Shown here one piece after another: positions 1-11,592 of a stretch of 64,000 bases of DNA. Within the stretch, counting starts at the first letter, position 1; every line of letters starts with the position of its first letter. The notes under the pieces were generated by a model that saw only the letters and a list, made by a program, of their open reading frames with translations, was not told where the DNA came from and did no database searches. The translations under genes and the position numbers were made by a program. The DNA lies in the NCBI GenBank assembly GCA_036785705.1, contig JAWUZG010000136.1:124001-188000 (forward strand), in the 5' to 3' direction. This stretch comes from Acanthornis magna. Its lineage: Eukaryota > Chordata > Aves > Passeriformes > Acanthizidae.

Positions 1-2204
1 AAGCAGACAAGAACCTCCCCAGTCCGTTCGTGGCGCCTGAAGGTAGGATGCTCTTTGGAAGCATCAGCTGCAACCTCAGAAGTTTTGCTTTTCCTTCTGT
101 TAGAACTGGTGTTAAACAGGACAGTTGATTGTACAAGGGAGTGCCCAGGAACTCAAACACTGATGCACCTGTAGCCCAGGCAGATCAGTAATTTATCCCT
201 TGGCAGTCACTCTCATGTTGCTGAGATAATAAAAATCCAAAGTTTTTATTGTTTGCAGATTCTGATGTCTGCATCAAATAGATTTGGGGTTGATTGCATT
301 CAGGATTCTCCAGGCTTGCTCTGCACTATGGAGCTGTTCAGCTTTGTGATGGACACAGCATAGGCGTGTAGCTTTTGGCTGCTGTATCTGCATTGGAAGG
401 AGAGAGTAAAAACAAAATACTCCTAAGTGTGTCTTTGTTCTTGCTGAAATACATCCTGATACTCTGGAAAGAATGGTCGCTCTGTTGTTAAAACTCCCGG
501 GGGCTATTTCAGGAAACCTTTGCTCTATCAATATGTTTTCCTTGGTTTATGTAATATAAAAAGTTTGCTTGCAGACAAGCTGCATAATTTCCCTGTAGCC
601 AAGAGCCAGAAACCCCTCCAGGGAAGGGCAAACTCGGCTCATTTCTTGTGCAGGCCATCTGATACCAACCAGATCCTGGTGATTCATCCTTTGAAGTCAG
701 AGCCAGCTCAGAGTGTCTGAAGGCCTCAGACATCCCCACCCCGTGGCCTCTGTGTTCTGCAGGTTTGGGGCTTTTTAAATCAAAACTTCAGGTACTCTGA
801 CTCATGCAATTAATGTTCCGAGTTAATGATTATTAATGTATTAATTGTATGGGTCAGTGTATTTCCTGCACAAGAATATTTATTTTTTTAATAATTGATT
901 CATTCTCCTTTCTGAAATCAGCAGAGTCTGTGTGCATAAACAGCAATAGGGGAGGACAAGAGGTTTTGTTTCTGCCAAACTTTGAGATAACTTGAGTAGA
1001 CTAAAAGCCACATTATCAGTGGGATGAGACAGCAATAAAACAATGGAAGGAAACATTTCCTTTCAATCTCTGCACTGCTGTGATGTGAGAGTGCAGGAGA
1101 GCAGAGTTCCACCAGCACCATGTGTTGGTGTGAAAGATCAGCACAACCACAGCCAGCAAAGGAGTTATTTAACATTTGAGGCTTGTAAAGTCTCTTACTT
1201 ATGGATTTCATATTAAATATTAAAAAAATATTTGGTTTTGTCATGTCTTACATTACTCTTGTAATAAAATCAACAACATTGAAAGAACTGCAGAGGTTTG
1301 TGTTGGAGATGGTCTGGGACACATTTGGGGTAGGACATGACTGTAGCTCTGCCAGCAGCTGCTCTGCTCTCCTAATCCTCTTCCACCATTTCCATCCCTG
1401 TTCTTTTCACCCAGCTGCATCATATAAGCATTCAGGAAAACTCATTTTTCTCTCATTTTCGGGTGCTTTGGGGTCTTTGCTGCATGTGAATTGTGAGGCT
1501 GGGGACTTACCTGAGCCAGAGAAAAATAATTTAGGTAACAAAAAGCATGAGTGGGGTTCTGACTCTGCAGAAATCTCCTGTGGAACAAACTCTGCTCTGC
1601 CTTGGAGGAATTGTTCCATTGAAGAAATTGTTCCACTGAAGGGATTGTTGCACTTTTCTGAGTTTCCTGAGTGGCTGTGGGAGGTGAGGACAGGAGGGTG
1701 TTGGTGCTCTGACCCACAGGTCCTGTTCCACCCTGTGCCGTGGGGAGCAGCCACCATTATTCAAGCTCATTTTTCTTTTCAGGAGCTGTTGATATTTTCT
1801 AGGAATCCACTTCCAAAGTGCAAGGAGGCAGTTTTAAGTCTGGAACACGATTGCTGCAGGCCATTTGTTTGGGTGGTTTATAAATGAGGCAATTCAAACC
1901 TACACTGCTGCTTCAGTCTGGGACTGTGGGAGTGGAGGGGCAAGAAATTCAGGGCTGTGCCCCCAAAATTACTTCATCACACTCATTTCATATATCCCAG
2001 AGAGACACCCAGTGGGAAGAGAGTTGTTCCCTCCCTGCTGGCACTGGAATAGGGAACACCCCTGGGTGTCCTGGCTGAGGTGGGAGTTGTCCCCAATGTC
2101 CTGGGTGAGGGTGGTGGCTGAGGGTGCTGATGGAGAGGTGGAACAATCTGTGGGTGCTCCTCCTTCGCCAGTGTTCAGTGTTGAACTGTCCTTATCTCCC
2201 TGCA
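1..2204. other. Single-copy sequence, no gene seen
   Basis: AT-rich, with TAAT-type runs near 808-900. The longest open stretch (1201-1887, 228 codons, plus strand) has no domain, signal peptide or repeat that I recognise, and competing frames are open over the same bases. I treat it as chance. Confidence 0.6.
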
Positions 2205-2477
2205 GCATTCTGGGGCCTGAAGGGGCTCCAGGAGAGCTGGAGAGGGACTGGGGACAGGGATGGAGTGGCAGGACAAGGGTAGCTGACAGAGGGGGGGTTA
2301 GGTGGGATTTGGGGGAGGAATTCTTCCCTGGGAGGGTGGGCAGACCCTGGATCCCTGGAAGTGTCCAAGGCCAGGCTGGATGGACTTGGAGCAGCCTGGG
2401 ATAGTGGAAGGTGTCAGGGGTGAGATGAGATGGGATTTAAGGTCCCTTCGCACACAAACAATTCCATCACTCTGTGG
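2205..2477 (+). mobile_element. CR1 LINE, 5'-truncated 3' end
   Basis: CR1 is a non-LTR retrotransposon whose avian copies are nearly always short 3' fragments. Landmarks seen are a 'gagggtggg' stretch, 'ggatccctgg', 'ggccaggctgga' and a degraded terminal 'aaggtccctt...' followed by 'attccatcactctgtg'. The segment that normally reads 'cacaggtgcccagagaag' is missing, so the copy carries an internal deletion of roughly 30-40 bp. No coding capacity remains. Confidence 0.88.
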
Positions 2478-3867
2478 TCTCAACCCATGAGTTTCTCACT
2501 TTTACCCTCAGATTCCCTCCCTCATCACATCCCTGGGATGAGCCTGGGGCTCTGTGGGCTCAGCTGCCACCTGGGCCTGAGCCCTGACAGTGGCACAGTC
2601 AGCACCAAACGTGGGGTGATAAAATACTGGTGAAATGGTAAATCCATTCAAATACTGCGCAGTGGATTTTGGGCTCTTCACTTTGGGGTGATCCACATGC
2701 AAATCACTGATCAAAATTAGCTGTGGGCAAGGGCAGCTCCTCCCCCTGCCCCTCTTTGCTAGAGGCAGGATGGTGCTGATATTTTGCTTCCTGCTGCTTT
2801 GTCCAATCTACTTTTATCAATTTTTAAAAGGTGGATCATCCCCCTATTACCTGACTTTCAAAAAATTACATTCCCTATTTTCTGTTAAACTTTGCCCATG
2901 CATTATGCAGCATTTTTCCCCGTGTTTTCCCTCTGAAGTAGCACAGGACTCCCAGGTACTCCAGCTGTACATGGAAGGAATAATAATAATAATTATGAGC
3001 TCATTTGAGTGAGCTTGTCCTAATTTTGCCATTGCACCCGAAGGCAAAGGCCAAAAAAAAAAAAGATTGAAAAGCTCTCCAGAACACACAAGGTGAGATC
3101 TCATCAAGGAAAACTCCACCTTCTTTTCCAGTGGAAGAATAGAGTCTATGTGAGGTGTTTACAGGTTAAAAAATAAACTTAAAAGCAACAAATGTCACAA
3201 CTTTTCATTCTATTTCTTTGTCATAGGAATTTTTCTACCCATCACCCTCAGGGTCTCTGAGTCTTCTCTGTAACTATGGATACTAGGAACAGATTTGGGG
3301 TTTTTTTCTTGTTGTTTGGGGTTCTGTTCTAATTCATGTTCATCATTTTAGGGAAATGTTAAATATCACAAGATGGCAGTGAATCACAAAGCTGCGATAT
3401 TCCCCTCTGCCACAGGAACAGCCACCTTCTGCATGCACAGATTTCTTTCTTTTTAACCCCAAAAGCAAATCCAGATCATTAATACCAATCTGTGGCTGCA
3501 GGGATCCCTGCAAAAAAAGCTGATACCCAGGGAAGTCTTGTGCCTGCAGCACTGCAGGGATGGGACTTCAATTCTTTTCATCTTCTCTGCTATAAAAGAA
3601 AAAGTAAAACAAAGGAGGGGGAAAAGATCTCCTTCTTGCCCTAAAGACAAAAGAACGTTTTCAGATCACTCTGGAAACATCTGGAGTCATCAAATTGACA
3701 TTTTCTGTCCCTGGGGACAAGGTGGAACAAAGAGTGGCATCGGCTGCTGCTTGGGCCTGGCTTTGGAAGGTCCTCAGCTGGCCTGGGACAAAGCCCCACC
3801 CACACCTGGGGTGCCCCAGCCCTTCCCACCCACCTGGTCCAGGTTTGGCTTTCCTTCCTCACCCATC
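2478..3867. other. Single-copy AT-rich sequence, no gene seen
   Basis: Contains a short (AAT)n at about 2976-2993 and an A-run at about 3051-3063. Nothing else recognisable. Confidence 0.55.
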
Positions 3868-3982
3868 CTGGGGTTCCAGGCTGGGCTGGACGGGCCCTGG
3901 AGCAGCCTGGGACAGTGGAAGGTGTCCCTGAATGAGATGGGCTCCAAGGTCCCTCCCAACCTAAACCAAAAGGATTCTGCAA
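3868..3982 (+). mobile_element. CR1 LINE 3' tail
   Basis: Begins just before 'ccaggctgggctgga' and ends in 'aaggtccctcccaacc', 'aaaccaaaaggattctg'. About 115 bp of the CR1 3' end survive. The preceding 100 bp may be a more diverged continuation. Confidence 0.8.
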
Positions 3983-4762
3983 GATATATCTCCTACTGGG
4001 ATGAACTGGTTTGGTGGTGAGTTAAAGGAGCAGCTCCAGTTTTAATCATTGTCCAATAATCAGTTAATTTCTTTGTAGAGTCCAAGAGCTGCACTTCCCT
4101 CTCTGAGGTGAAGCAGCTGAGCTGGTTGTCCCTAAATCCCACAGGTCCAGCACTGGAGAGGCACAGCTCCCTTTGGTGTCTCTTTCAGGCCTTTTAGGAA
4201 TTTGTTTATGACCTAAAAGCAGGGCTGGAATGGTTGCAGAGGGGATCTCAGTGTGTGCTCAGGTGTGAGCTTCAGGAGGGATGGGCACCTCCTCAAACAC
4301 CTCCTGGCCAGGTGGAGACAGCAGACAGAAATTCCTGGTTTGTCACAGAGGAGAATTGCTGCCAGGATCAAACTAAGAGCAGGGGACAGAGCAGAGCAAT
4401 GGCCCCGTTTGAGCTGGCAGGGCACTCTGGATCAGGAGCGTGGGTGCCACAGCCAGGGAGCAGGACATGGTTCTGCTGGGGCCTTTGGGCCATCTCCCAC
4501 CCCAGGAGAGCTGGGGGACACTTGTGTGGCTTTGTTTCTCCCCATCCTGCTGGGAAAATGCTCTTCTGGGGTGCTGCGTGTGAAATCTCCCACTTGGCAC
4601 GAGCTCTTTGGGGAGGGCAGGGCTGAGGTGTCCGAGGGGACCCAGCAGGATCATGGGGCAAGGATCTCCGAGCGAGGACAAGGCTGGGGTGGAACAACCC
4701 CTGCTGGAGGTGCTGCTGGAGCTGGCAGCACCAATAATCCAAATTTCTCTCATCTGCTCTGA
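3983..4762. other. Single-copy sequence, no gene seen
   Basis: Open stretches on both strands between about 4230 and 4810 overlap each other and show no domain. No repeat structure seen. Confidence 0.5.
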
Positions 4763-5145
4763 TGCCTGAAACAGAGGCCAAAACAAATTAGGAGTATCAA
4801 ATGTGGACAAATTTATTCAAGGCCTTCGAGGTCCATTCAGGCAAGCAAAAGTCCCCTCAGGGACTACACCCAAAATGGACTCTGGGTCACGAGCCCTTCA
4901 CCTTTGATAAGTTCTGTCCATTAGCACATTGGCCCTTAATTCTCCAATCCACCCTCAGGTGATGATGTTCACCACCCCAGCCCTGCTCCCCCAGCTCACA
5001 GTTGTTTACATATTTTTGGGCCCTAAGGCAACGAATATGTCCTTGAATCTTATTCAGAGAGCCTTGTTTGGCCAAAGGTGCTGGGACAGAGGATTTTAGC
5101 ACTTTGTGAGAAGCACAGAACTACAGCAAGTTACAGACACATGAA
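4763..5145 (-). mobile_element. Probable solo LTR, antisense
   Basis: Read on the minus strand, the last 55 bp hold an AATAAA signal (4812-4817) followed by a T/G-rich U5-like stretch ending in 'ctctgtttca'. A CCAAT-type motif lies about 115 bp upstream of the signal. This is the layout of an endogenous-retrovirus LTR. I could not find a convincing target-site duplication or a TATA box, so the edges are approximate and the call is tentative. Confidence 0.4.
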
Positions 5146-5395
5146 GAGAAAAAATCAGAAATACTTGAAGGCATCATCTCCAGTACAAAACCCCAGGCTG
5201 GGACGAGGACATCCCACAGGAGCATGGCAGCTCCTGAGGGCACCTTTCCCTGGTTGGTGGCAGCCAAGCCCCGGGTCAGGTTATCCCATTTAGAATCATT
5301 TCATGCCTCAGAATTTCTGGCCACCAGCACAGGCAATCCCACGCTCCAGCCACTGTCACCTTGTCCCTGTAATGATCAGTCACCAGCGTGACCAC

Positions 5396-5705
5396 CAGTC
5401 ATCAGGAGGTGGCAGAGGTGACCCAGTGCCATCAGGAGGTGACACAGGAGGTGACCCGGTGCCATCAGGAGGTGACACAGGAGGTGATGCGGTGCCATCA
5501 GGAGGTGACACAGGAGGTGACGCGGTGCCATCAGGAGGTGACACAGGAGGTGACTCGGTGCCATCAGGAGGTGGCAGAGGTGACCCGGTGCCATCAGGAG
5601 GTGACACAGGAGGTGACTCGGTGCCATCAGGAGGTGGCAGAGGTGACACGGTGCCATCAGGAGGTGACACAGGAGGTGACCAGGTGCCATCAGGAGGTGG
5701 CAGCG
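5396..5705. repeat. Minisatellite of mixed 33-bp and 30-bp units
   Basis: About ten units share the core 'ccatcaggaggtg'. The 33-bp type continues 'acacaggaggtga' and the 30-bp type 'gcagaggtga', and the two are interleaved. Both lengths are multiples of three, so plus and minus frames stay open through the array. This explains the long apparent open frames at 5303-6875 and 5376-6150. Confidence 0.93.
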
Positions 5706-5807
5706 CTGGCCGTGCCCCAGGCCTTCCTGTCCAGCAGCACAGTAGCTGTCGGGCAGCCTGGTGGCCCTGTGGGGACAGCGACACTGAGTGGCCTGGGGAC
5801 AGCTGGG

Positions 5808-5891
5808 GACACAGGAGGTGACACAGAAGGGGACACAGGAGGTGACACAGGAGGGGACACAGGAGGGGACACAGGAGGGGACACAGGAGGT
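5808..5891. repeat. 12-bp tandem repeat, seven units
   Basis: Unit 'gacacaggaggg' (or -t), with one 'gacacagaaggg' variant. It shares its core with the 33-bp array about 100 bp upstream, so the two probably have one origin separated by about 100 bp of unique sequence. Confidence 0.9.
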
Positions 5892-6334
5892 GGCAGAGGT
5901 GTCCAGGCTGTGCCTCCCATCTCCTGCCCCACGCACGGTGTGTCCCTGGCACGTGTCTCGTGTCACCTCCATGACCAGGAGTGTGGCACCCCTGCTCTCC
6001 TGCTGACAGGAAAAGATGGGAACGGATGGAAAAGTGCAGCGGAACTGCAGCTCTTGGTCGTAACCCTGAGAAACGAGGCTGAGCTGCAGCTCCGACACGT
6101 CCCACGCTCACTGTGGTGCCTCCACGCAGGCGGAGGAACCTCGCACCCATCCCCTGCCATCTGCGCCCTGTGCTGCCGCTTCCCCTGCGCCGGGGGTGGC
6201 ATTAACTCCTTCCGAGTGTTCTCTTCCCACCCCCGAGCCGCTCTCCACGCTGGAGCTGACCTCAGCAGCCCTTCAGGGTCCTCCCAGCGAGGCCAGTCCA
6301 GTCCAGCAGAAGATGTGCCCAAAGATTCCCAAAA
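5892..6334. other. Single-copy GC-rich sequence, no gene seen
   Basis: No domain, RNA fold or repeat recognised. Confidence 0.5.
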
Positions 6335-6885
6335 TACAGCATGGGTGGTTCTGGGCATGGTCCTGGTTTGTCCCAGCGCTGGGGTGGCAGCAGGACCAGG
6401 GCAGTGCCCATCCCCTGTGCTGGGGAACCTCCAGGCCTGGGGACAGCTCTGGGCCCCTCGTGACAAGAAGGACATCGGGGAAGGGTCTGGAGCCCCAGGA
6501 GGAACTGAGGGAGCTGGGAAAGGGCTCAGCCTGGAGAAAAGGAGGCTCAGGGGAACCTTGTGGCTCTGCACAGCTCCTGACAGGAGGGGACAGCCGGGGG
6601 GGGTCAGGCTGTGTTCCCAGGGAACAGGGACAGGAGGAGAGGGAACAGCCTCAAGGTGTTCTATGAGAGGTTTAGATTGGATATTGGGAAAATTTCTTCC
6701 CCAAAAGGTCTGTCCAGCCCTGGCACTGCTGCCCAGGGCATTGTGGAGTCCCCACCCCTGGAGGGATCCAAAAACCCTGTGGATGTGGCACTTGGGGACA
6801 TGGGTCAGTGGTGCCCTTGGCAGTTCTGGGTTAATAATTAGACTGGATAATCTTAGAGGGCTTTTCCAACTTTAATGGCTTTGCA
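6335..6885 (+). mobile_element. CR1 LINE 3' region, second subfamily type
   Basis: This copy belongs to a CR1 type different from the common short tails here. The upstream part corresponds to the C-terminal coding end of CR1 ORF2, with the frame reading LSLEKRRLRG-like ('cctggagaaaaggaggctcagggga'-type sequence at 6531-6555). The 3' part has 'gatgtggcacttggggacatg', 'tggcagttctgggttaa' and 'ttttccaac'. It is about 550 bp, 5'-truncated, and its terminal repeat is eroded. The same subfamily sits on the minus strand at 41990-42660 and 51455-51930. Confidence 0.85.
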
Positions 6886-7394
6886 ATTTGGGATCATGGC
6901 CGTGGTAATTATTAATATTTTCCTGGCAGAGCCCGCGGATCCAGGGCGATTTCCCGCAGGTGAGTTCTGCTGTGCCCAGACCCCGCGGTTCCCATGTCCC
7001 TGCCCAGCTCTGGGCTGAGCCCTGCCCGGAGCATCTCCGACGTGGCCGTGCTGTCCCCGACCCCCCTCGCCACCGCGGCTCCTCCAGGAGATGGCAGCAG
7101 CACATCTCGCATCCCTCCGCCCTCATCTCCATGGCAACGGGAGCCAAGCATCCCCCGAGCCTGGAGGGCTTGGACCACAATGTTCGGGAAAAGCATCGCA
7201 TCCCGGCACAGAGAGCATCTCCCGGGCTCGGGAAGGGCTGGGGACAGCGCCTGCTGCTCTGCTGCTCGCCCAGCATTGTCACACTGAGGTGACAACACAG
7301 GTGTTGGGGTTGAAGAGACCAAAGCCGCCGAGTTTTACTTCTTTTAGCAGGACGGAAAAGCCGCTGGGGAATGGCACAGCTCCTGGATGTAGTG
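6886..7394. other. Single-copy sequence with an X-box half site
   Basis: No gene seen. At 7129-7138 the minus strand reads GTTGCCATGG, the core of an RFX X-box. It is an isolated motif and may be chance. Confidence 0.4.
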
Positions 7395-7745
7395 AAAAGA
7401 GCAGGATTGACAGCAAAACCTTCAGCATCATCACAGCGCAGCGGTCACCAGCCGGGAGCGGCCGGAGCGGGGAATTGTTTGCGAGTTTAGGTTTGCTGCT
7501 CCTAAGCAGCGCCTCCAAAGTGCTTGGGAAGCAACTCGGCTGTTCCCTGTTTCCCACCCAAAATAAGCTCCTTAGCACACGAGGAGTGATCCATCGTGGC
7601 GGGAGCAGCGCTGGGAGCTCATTAGCGTTTGTTAATGTGGCTGCTAACAGAGCTCCTGCAGCACGGAGAGCACCGCGGCTCGGCCCGGGCGTCTGCACCG
7701 GGAAATTTTGGCAATTAGTCCCCTGAGGAGGCAATTAGACCCTGA
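7395..7745. promoter_or_regulatory. Candidate conserved noncoding element
   Basis: A GC-moderate unique island packed with homeodomain-type cores. It has 'cattagcgtttgttaatgtgg' around 7620-7640 and two 'gcaattag' motifs at about 7710 and 7731. No open frame has a recognisable domain. Calling it regulatory is inference from motif density only, since no alignment was possible. Confidence 0.3.
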
Positions 7746-7875
7746 GGTGTCGCTGGGGACGTGTCCCTCCATCCGTGGCTAATGCCACTCGCACCGGAGT
7801 GGGTCCTGGGCAGGTCATGAGCTGAGCTCTGGGATGCAGATCAGACCTGGGCTGGAAAGCTCCGGGGAAGGGTTT

Positions 7876-8111
7876 TTCCATAGAATCGTAGAATTCGGGT
7901 GGGAAGGGACCTTAAAGATCATCGAAGTACAACCCCTGCCATGGGCAGGGACACCTTCCACTGTCCAAACCTGGCCTTGGACACTGCCAGGGATCCAGGG
8001 ACAGCCACAGCCTCTCTGGGCACCTGTGCCAGGGCCTGCCCACCCTCACAGGGAGGAATTCCTTCCCAATATCCCATCCAGCCCTGCCCTCTGGCAGTGA
8101 GAAGCCATTCC
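7876..8111 (-). mobile_element. CR1 LINE 3' end
   Basis: Reverse orientation. It begins at the tail ('atagaatcgtagaattcgg'), passes 'gggaccttaaagatcat' and 'tggccttggacactgcc', and ends in 'ctctggcagtgagaagcc'. Together with the plus-strand copy at 8268 it forms an inverted pair about 155 bp apart. Confidence 0.92.
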
Positions 8112-8267
8112 CACTTCCAGCACGAACATTCCTTGGAGTCAGGGCACAGCTCAAAGTGCTGTTCAAGGAGGGCAAGGGCACTGTTTGGAAGAGGAGCTGT
8201 ACCAAATTTTCAAGGCTGCTCTGTTGTCTCAATCCTTTACATTTGTCTGCTCAATCTGATGCTTTCA

Positions 8268-8396
8268 TCCCTGGCAGTGTCCAAGGCCAGGCTGGACGGG
8301 GCTTGGAGCAGCCTGGGATAGTGGGAGGTGTCCCTGCCCATGGATGGAACAAGATGAGCTTTAAGGTCCCTTCCAACCCAAACCATTCTGTAATTC
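8268..8396 (+). mobile_element. CR1 LINE 3' tail
   Basis: Starts at 'ccctggcagtgtccaaggcc' and ends 'ccaaaccattctgtaattc'. The tail is close to intact. It lies head-on to the copy at 7876-8111, so the two could pair as a hairpin. Confidence 0.9.
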
Positions 8397-8736
8397 AAAT
8401 GTTATTCCCCTCAGCACTGGGGGAATACCCCAGCACCCCTGATTTTCTCCATGTTGACCCCCAAGCCAAGCCCTGGAGCTGCTTCATCGCTGTCCCCCAG
8501 CAGAGAGCAGGGACAGCACTGATCCTGTCCCAGGGCTGCTCTCCCCTGCTGGATCTTTCCCTGTGGCACTCAGCCCCAGCGAGAGGTGCTGACCGTGCTG
8601 GTGTCACCCTGCCGGGACCTGACACAGCACAGCCTGGCACTGCCCTGGGCCTGTTCCAGCCCTGCTGACCAACTGCTGTGCTTCCGAGGCCCAGGGATGG
8701 ACTGACACAGCAGATACAGCCCCATGGAAAAACACA
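8397..8736. other. Single-copy sequence, no gene seen
   Basis: No recognisable feature up to the trinucleotide run. Confidence 0.5.

Positions 8737-8780
<44 letters not shown>
8737..8780. repeat. (CAT)n microsatellite
   Basis: About 14.7 perfect CAT units. The minus strand reads as a poly-Met/Met-Met frame, which is an artefact. Confidence 0.97.
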
Positions 8781-11148
8781 GGCCTTTGGGAGCCTCAGGA
8801 ATCTGCCAGATGGCTCCTGCTCTTGTGCAGTTCCAGGTTTGTTCCCTAGAAGGATCACACCTGGTTTTCTTTGGAAGTTTCGCTAGATAGATCCTGAGTT
8901 GTTTCATTTTATAAATCGAACAGATCTGACGGGCTGCAGCTTTCCCCAGCTGAGGTGCACTGTCCCAGGCCACGTCCCCAAGGGATGGAGAGCCACGAGT
9001 GCAGGAGGGTGGCACAGAGGCAGGACAGGGACCTCAGCTGTGGTGCCAAACTCCACAGGACGCAGCCAAGGAGAGTGGGAAAGGCACAGATCAGCTCTCC
9101 TGGACTATTTGGTCGCTCTCCAGAGATGCCGCATGTCTTTGTCTTCTTTTTCCCCTTGCTAATTTTCCCTGCTGTCATTATTTGCCTGACTGGCAGAAAG
9201 GATTCACACTGAGTTAGCAGAAGTTTATTCACATGCACACTCATCCCAGAGAGCTGCCACTCACCAGCATGCCGAGATATTTTGGGCAAATTGAAATGGA
9301 ACAGAATAAAGCCAGAATGCAGAGCAAACTGCTTGTGCAGACAGCAGAAAGCACCGGTGATGTCTGCAAAGGACCTTGGTATTCTCTGCTAGAAGGTTGA
9401 TTATGCCAGGAAAATAGTCCAGCCTGCTGTCCAAAGCAGCCTGAGATTTATTTCTAATCTCTGAGGAGCTTCACAAGCACCTGGGTCAGCCCAGCTGTGT
9501 GTCCTGGTCCCAAAACCCACCCAGGGAGTGACCCCAGCCTTCGGACCTGAGGGAGCCTTGGCTGCTGAGAGTGACCTGACACATTCCCTCAACCCCTGGG
9601 GGCTCCTCTGTGTGGGGAAGAGCAGAAAAGGGGAAATTCCAGCACCAAAATGCCCCTAAAATTCTCGTGGAGCTCTGTGGCGAGGATGTGGGGTCACTCT
9701 GTAGGGCCGAGGGATCCTTCCCTCGCTGACCACAGGGATGGGGCTTCACCACCAACCTCCCCTTCTCCAACCTTCCTCTCCCTCCCACCCCCCTGTGCCT
9801 ACTCCAGACAATAATCCTGCACAGAAACGGAGCAGAAGGATCTTCTCCAGAGGGTTTGACTCGTGCCAGGAGTCCTGTCGTTCTCCCAACCACCAGAGCT
9901 CAACGGGGAATAGCAAATCGTGAGTCTGGTGGAGCCTGTTCTGAGCCAAGGCCAGAAAAAGGGAGAAAAAGGAGTTTTTCTTCCTCTGCAAGACTTAAAT
10001 CAGGCTGTCAGGAGCCACATCCCTCCGCTCCACCTCTGGATATTGAAGTTGGCATGTTCTTAAGATGTCCAGACACCTTCTGTGAGGAAAAACCCCACAC
10101 TGAGCGGCGCGGCTGTGGCTGGGCTCCCATGGCTTTTTCCCTGCCAACAGCTTTAAATAAAAACGTATTTTTTTTAACATAAAAAGGGCAGGGAGCCATC
10201 AGGATGGGAATGACCTCTGCTGCCACAGAATCCAAGAGGTCCCTTGGGTAGAGGGGGATTCTTCCACACCTCTGGAATCAACACGGGATGGTGGCAGGGC
10301 AGGTCCGAGGGGCAGAGGAAAGCTTCGGATGCACTCAAAACAAAGGCTGGAATGTCCCTGCTTCACTCTTCCTCCCTCTCCACCTTCCTGGGAGAGTGTC
10401 TGGGTTTCCCAGCAGCTGGAAAAACATTTTGGCCGAGGCTCAGGCAGCCAATAAGATCCCGCGATGGCTGAGGAGCTGGAGGCAGCACGGGATGGAGAGG
10501 GAAGGACACCGAAGGCCCAGCAGGTCCCAGGGGGCGGTGGGGTGTCCCCAGAGCGAGGGACACCAGCAGCACGTCCCACTGAGCCCCTCCCAGCCCCGGG
10601 GCTGCTGTCACACCTTGGCCTGGGCTCTGCAGAGGCTGAGCTCACAGGCTGAGCTGAGCCAAGCCCAGCTCGCAGGGTGAGGCCATTCCCAGCTCCGCCG
10701 GACATTTGCCAGAGGAGATTTCCAGCCCCAGAGCAAAATGCAAATCCCTGGCAGCACAGCCTCACCGTCCCCTGGTCCCTTCCTCAGGAGCATCCCCACC
10801 TGCATCCCTCCATGGTGACACCTGGGCTGGTTGTCATGGAAACCGGTGTCCTGCCTGATGCTCTGCGCCCTCCAGCAGTGGCTGTTCGTGGTCGGAGGTG
10901 CTCGGGGCGGTGGTTCCCCCACACCTGGCAGGGAATGTGCTCCCAGCTGCTGGAATGAATGGCAGGGAGGGCAGGCTGGGGTCACGGTGCACCCCAGGGG
11001 TGTTCCCCCAGCTGCAGGCGGCGATTCCCATCCCTCCCCAGTCCAGGGTTGTTCACATCTGCACGTCCTGGGTGCTGGTGGGGGTGTGAGGGAGCAGAGC
11101 CAGCGGCAGCCCCGGCCAAATAGTGCAAGGGAGCCTCTCATTTGGAAA
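8781..11148. other. Long single-copy stretch, no gene seen
   Basis: Two isolated polyadenylation-type hexamers occur, on the minus strand at 9224-9229 and on the plus strand at 10156-10161. Neither is preceded by a coding exon I can support. The segment becomes GC-rich after 10.2 kb, and several overlapping open frames there contradict each other. Confidence 0.45.
10830..10843 (+). promoter_or_regulatory. X-box-like motif (RFX family)
   Basis: GTTGTCATGGAAAC is an imperfect palindrome close to the RFX consensus GTTRCCATRGNAAC (one mismatch). RFX factors bind such sites upstream of ciliary and immune genes. No adjacent promoter or first exon can be identified, so function is unproven. Confidence 0.3.
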
Positions 11149-11205
11149 AAGACCTAAAAAACACCTAAAAAACCTAAAAAGCACCTAAAAAGACTAAAAA
11201 GCACC
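11149..11205. repeat. Short A-rich tandem repeat
   Basis: About five irregular units of 'cctaaaaagca' type (10-12 bp). Confidence 0.8.
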
Positions 11206-11329
11206 AGGATCCACCCCCTCTACCCATCCCCAATATCAGAATATTTAGGGGTGCTTTTAATAAAGCTGCAGAGGGTGCTGAATCTAATTTCAGGGTGAGT
11301 TTGGTGCTGTTGGACAAAACCCCACAGGA

Positions 11330-11592
11330 TCGTGGAATCATAAAACCGTGGAGTGGTTTGGGTTGGGAGGGACCTTAAACTCACCCAGTGCCACTCCTGC
11401 CCTGGGCAGGGACACTTCCACTGTCCCAGGTTGCTCCAAGCCCTGTCCAGCCTGGCCTTGGACACTGCCAGGGATCCAGGGGCAGCCACAGCTTCTCTGG
11501 GCACCTGTGCCAGGGTCTCACACCCTCACAGGGGAGAATTCCTTCCAAATTTCCCATCTATCCCTGCCCTCTGGCAGTTTGAAGCCATCCCA
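11330..11592 (-). mobile_element. CR1 LINE 3' end
   Basis: Tail first: 'ggaatcataaaaccgtgg', then 'gggagggaccttaaac', 'tggccttggacactgcc' and 'cacctgtgccagggtc'. It ends at 'ctctggcagtttgaagcc'. About 260 bp, collinear with the family and lacking large indels. Confidence 0.93.

Noticed and set aside
1201..1887. 228-codon plus-strand frame as a gene
   Set aside because: No recognisable domain, competing minus-strand frames, no promoter or splice context.
5388..6875. 495-codon plus-strand open frame
   Set aside because: It joins a minisatellite, unique DNA and a CR1 fragment. Unit lengths divisible by three keep it open. No domain.
6335..6885. Host gene coding for the LEKRRLRG-like peptide
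   Set aside because: This is the known C-terminal end of CR1 ORF2, not a host gene.
9187..9270. Short LTR-like segment with TGCC on both sides and minus-strand AATAAA
   Set aside because: Only about 85 bp long, no TATA-like sequence. The flanking match is probably chance.
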